DNA from: Flavobacteriia bacterium
GTDB taxonomy: Bacteria; Bacteroidota; Bacteroidia; Flavobacteriales; Flavobacteriaceae
Direction of reading: 5' to 3'
Assembly (NCBI GenBank): GCA_011330545.1
Contig: DRQI01000516.1
Span: 1-5,795 of the forward strand
DNA length: 5,795 nucleotides
The translations under genes and the position numbers were made by a program. Positions 5,721 through 5,795 of this stretch are shown in pieces (the first letter of the stretch is position 1; every line of letters starts with the position of its first letter). The notes under the pieces are model-generated. The model worked only from the letters and a program-made list of their open reading frames with translations. It was not told the origin of the DNA and did not search any database.

Positions 5721-5747
5721 CGTGAGGTAAAATACCAAATTTCGGTT

Positions 5748-5765
5748 TTTGACCCTAAGGTCAAA
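5748..5765. repeat. 7-bp hairpin TTTGACC/GGTCAAA
   Basis: Arms at 5748-5754 and 5759-5765 around CTAA, the last clear palindrome before the window ends. The cluster may continue beyond the edge. Confidence 0.55.
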
Positions 5766-5795
5766 GCTTGTGCCCTGCTTGACTGGGTATGAAAC

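Larger units (their letters stand above)
5656..5731. repeat. Outer inverted repeat enclosing three hairpins
   Basis: TTTACCTC (5656-5663) pairs with GAGGTAAA (5724-5731). Inside are CTCTCC/GGAGAG (5661-5666 with 5670-5675, which competes with the outer stem for CTC), the second GAGCCTGCC module (5673-5697) and CGAAACTGC/GCAGTTTCG (5698-5706 with 5712-5720). Together they could fold into a branched structure as DNA or RNA. Confidence 0.6.

Noticed and set aside
5535..5738. Minus-strand 67-codon open frame
   Set aside because: It runs straight through the palindrome mosaic, so the translation is just the repeats read as codons. It has no recognisable domain or ribosome site.
5546..5765. CRISPR array or intrinsic terminator
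   Set aside because: The repeats are adjoining palindromes without regular unique spacers, and the stems lack following T-runs.

Overview
The window looks like a chromosomal segment of a member of the Bacteroidota. This rests on A/T-rich leaders mostly lacking Shine-Dalgarno sequences, candidate promoters matching the Bacteroidota -7 element TAnnTTTG, a three-part PntAA/PntAB/PntB transhydrogenase, and protein styles common in that phylum. I cannot name the genus.

Left third (1-2510, minus strand): a compact proton-translocating NAD(P) transhydrogenase operon, pntAA-pntAB-pntB. PntAA and PntAB are separated by 2 bases and PntAB and PntB overlap by one base. PntB runs off the left edge before the end of its NADP(H)-binding domain. 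The three proteins form one membrane complex that uses the proton-motive force to drive hydride transfer from NADH to NADP+.

Middle (2511-3664, plus strand): a divergent A/T-rich intergenic region. It contains a 35-codon open frame (2554-2661) that encodes a single hydrophobic segment and is preceded by an unusually good Shine-Dalgarno sequence. Further on are an imperfect hairpin, a clear TACATTTG promoter element and a PhnP-like metallo-beta-lactamase-fold hydrolase with a complete metal-ligand set.

Right half (3665-5795): an accessory-looking, more A/T-rich part. Two minus-strand genes, a secreted protein of unknown function with a possible TonB-C-like end and a small RDD-family membrane protein, each have a copy of the same roughly 140-base diverged intergenic repeat on their 5' side (4626-4764 and 5332-5472). 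The repeats share a 26-base identical core and keep one stem-loop through a paired base change. The last 250 bases hold a dense mosaic of palindromes, including two copies of one GAGCCTGCC...GGCAGGGT module with different loops, enclosed in a possible branched fold. I see no credible protein gene from 5259 to the right edge.

The best candidates for something undescribed are the 35-residue membrane peptide gene, the repeat-bounded single-gene modules and the palindrome mosaic. None can be proven from this window alone, and no complete novel system is visible.
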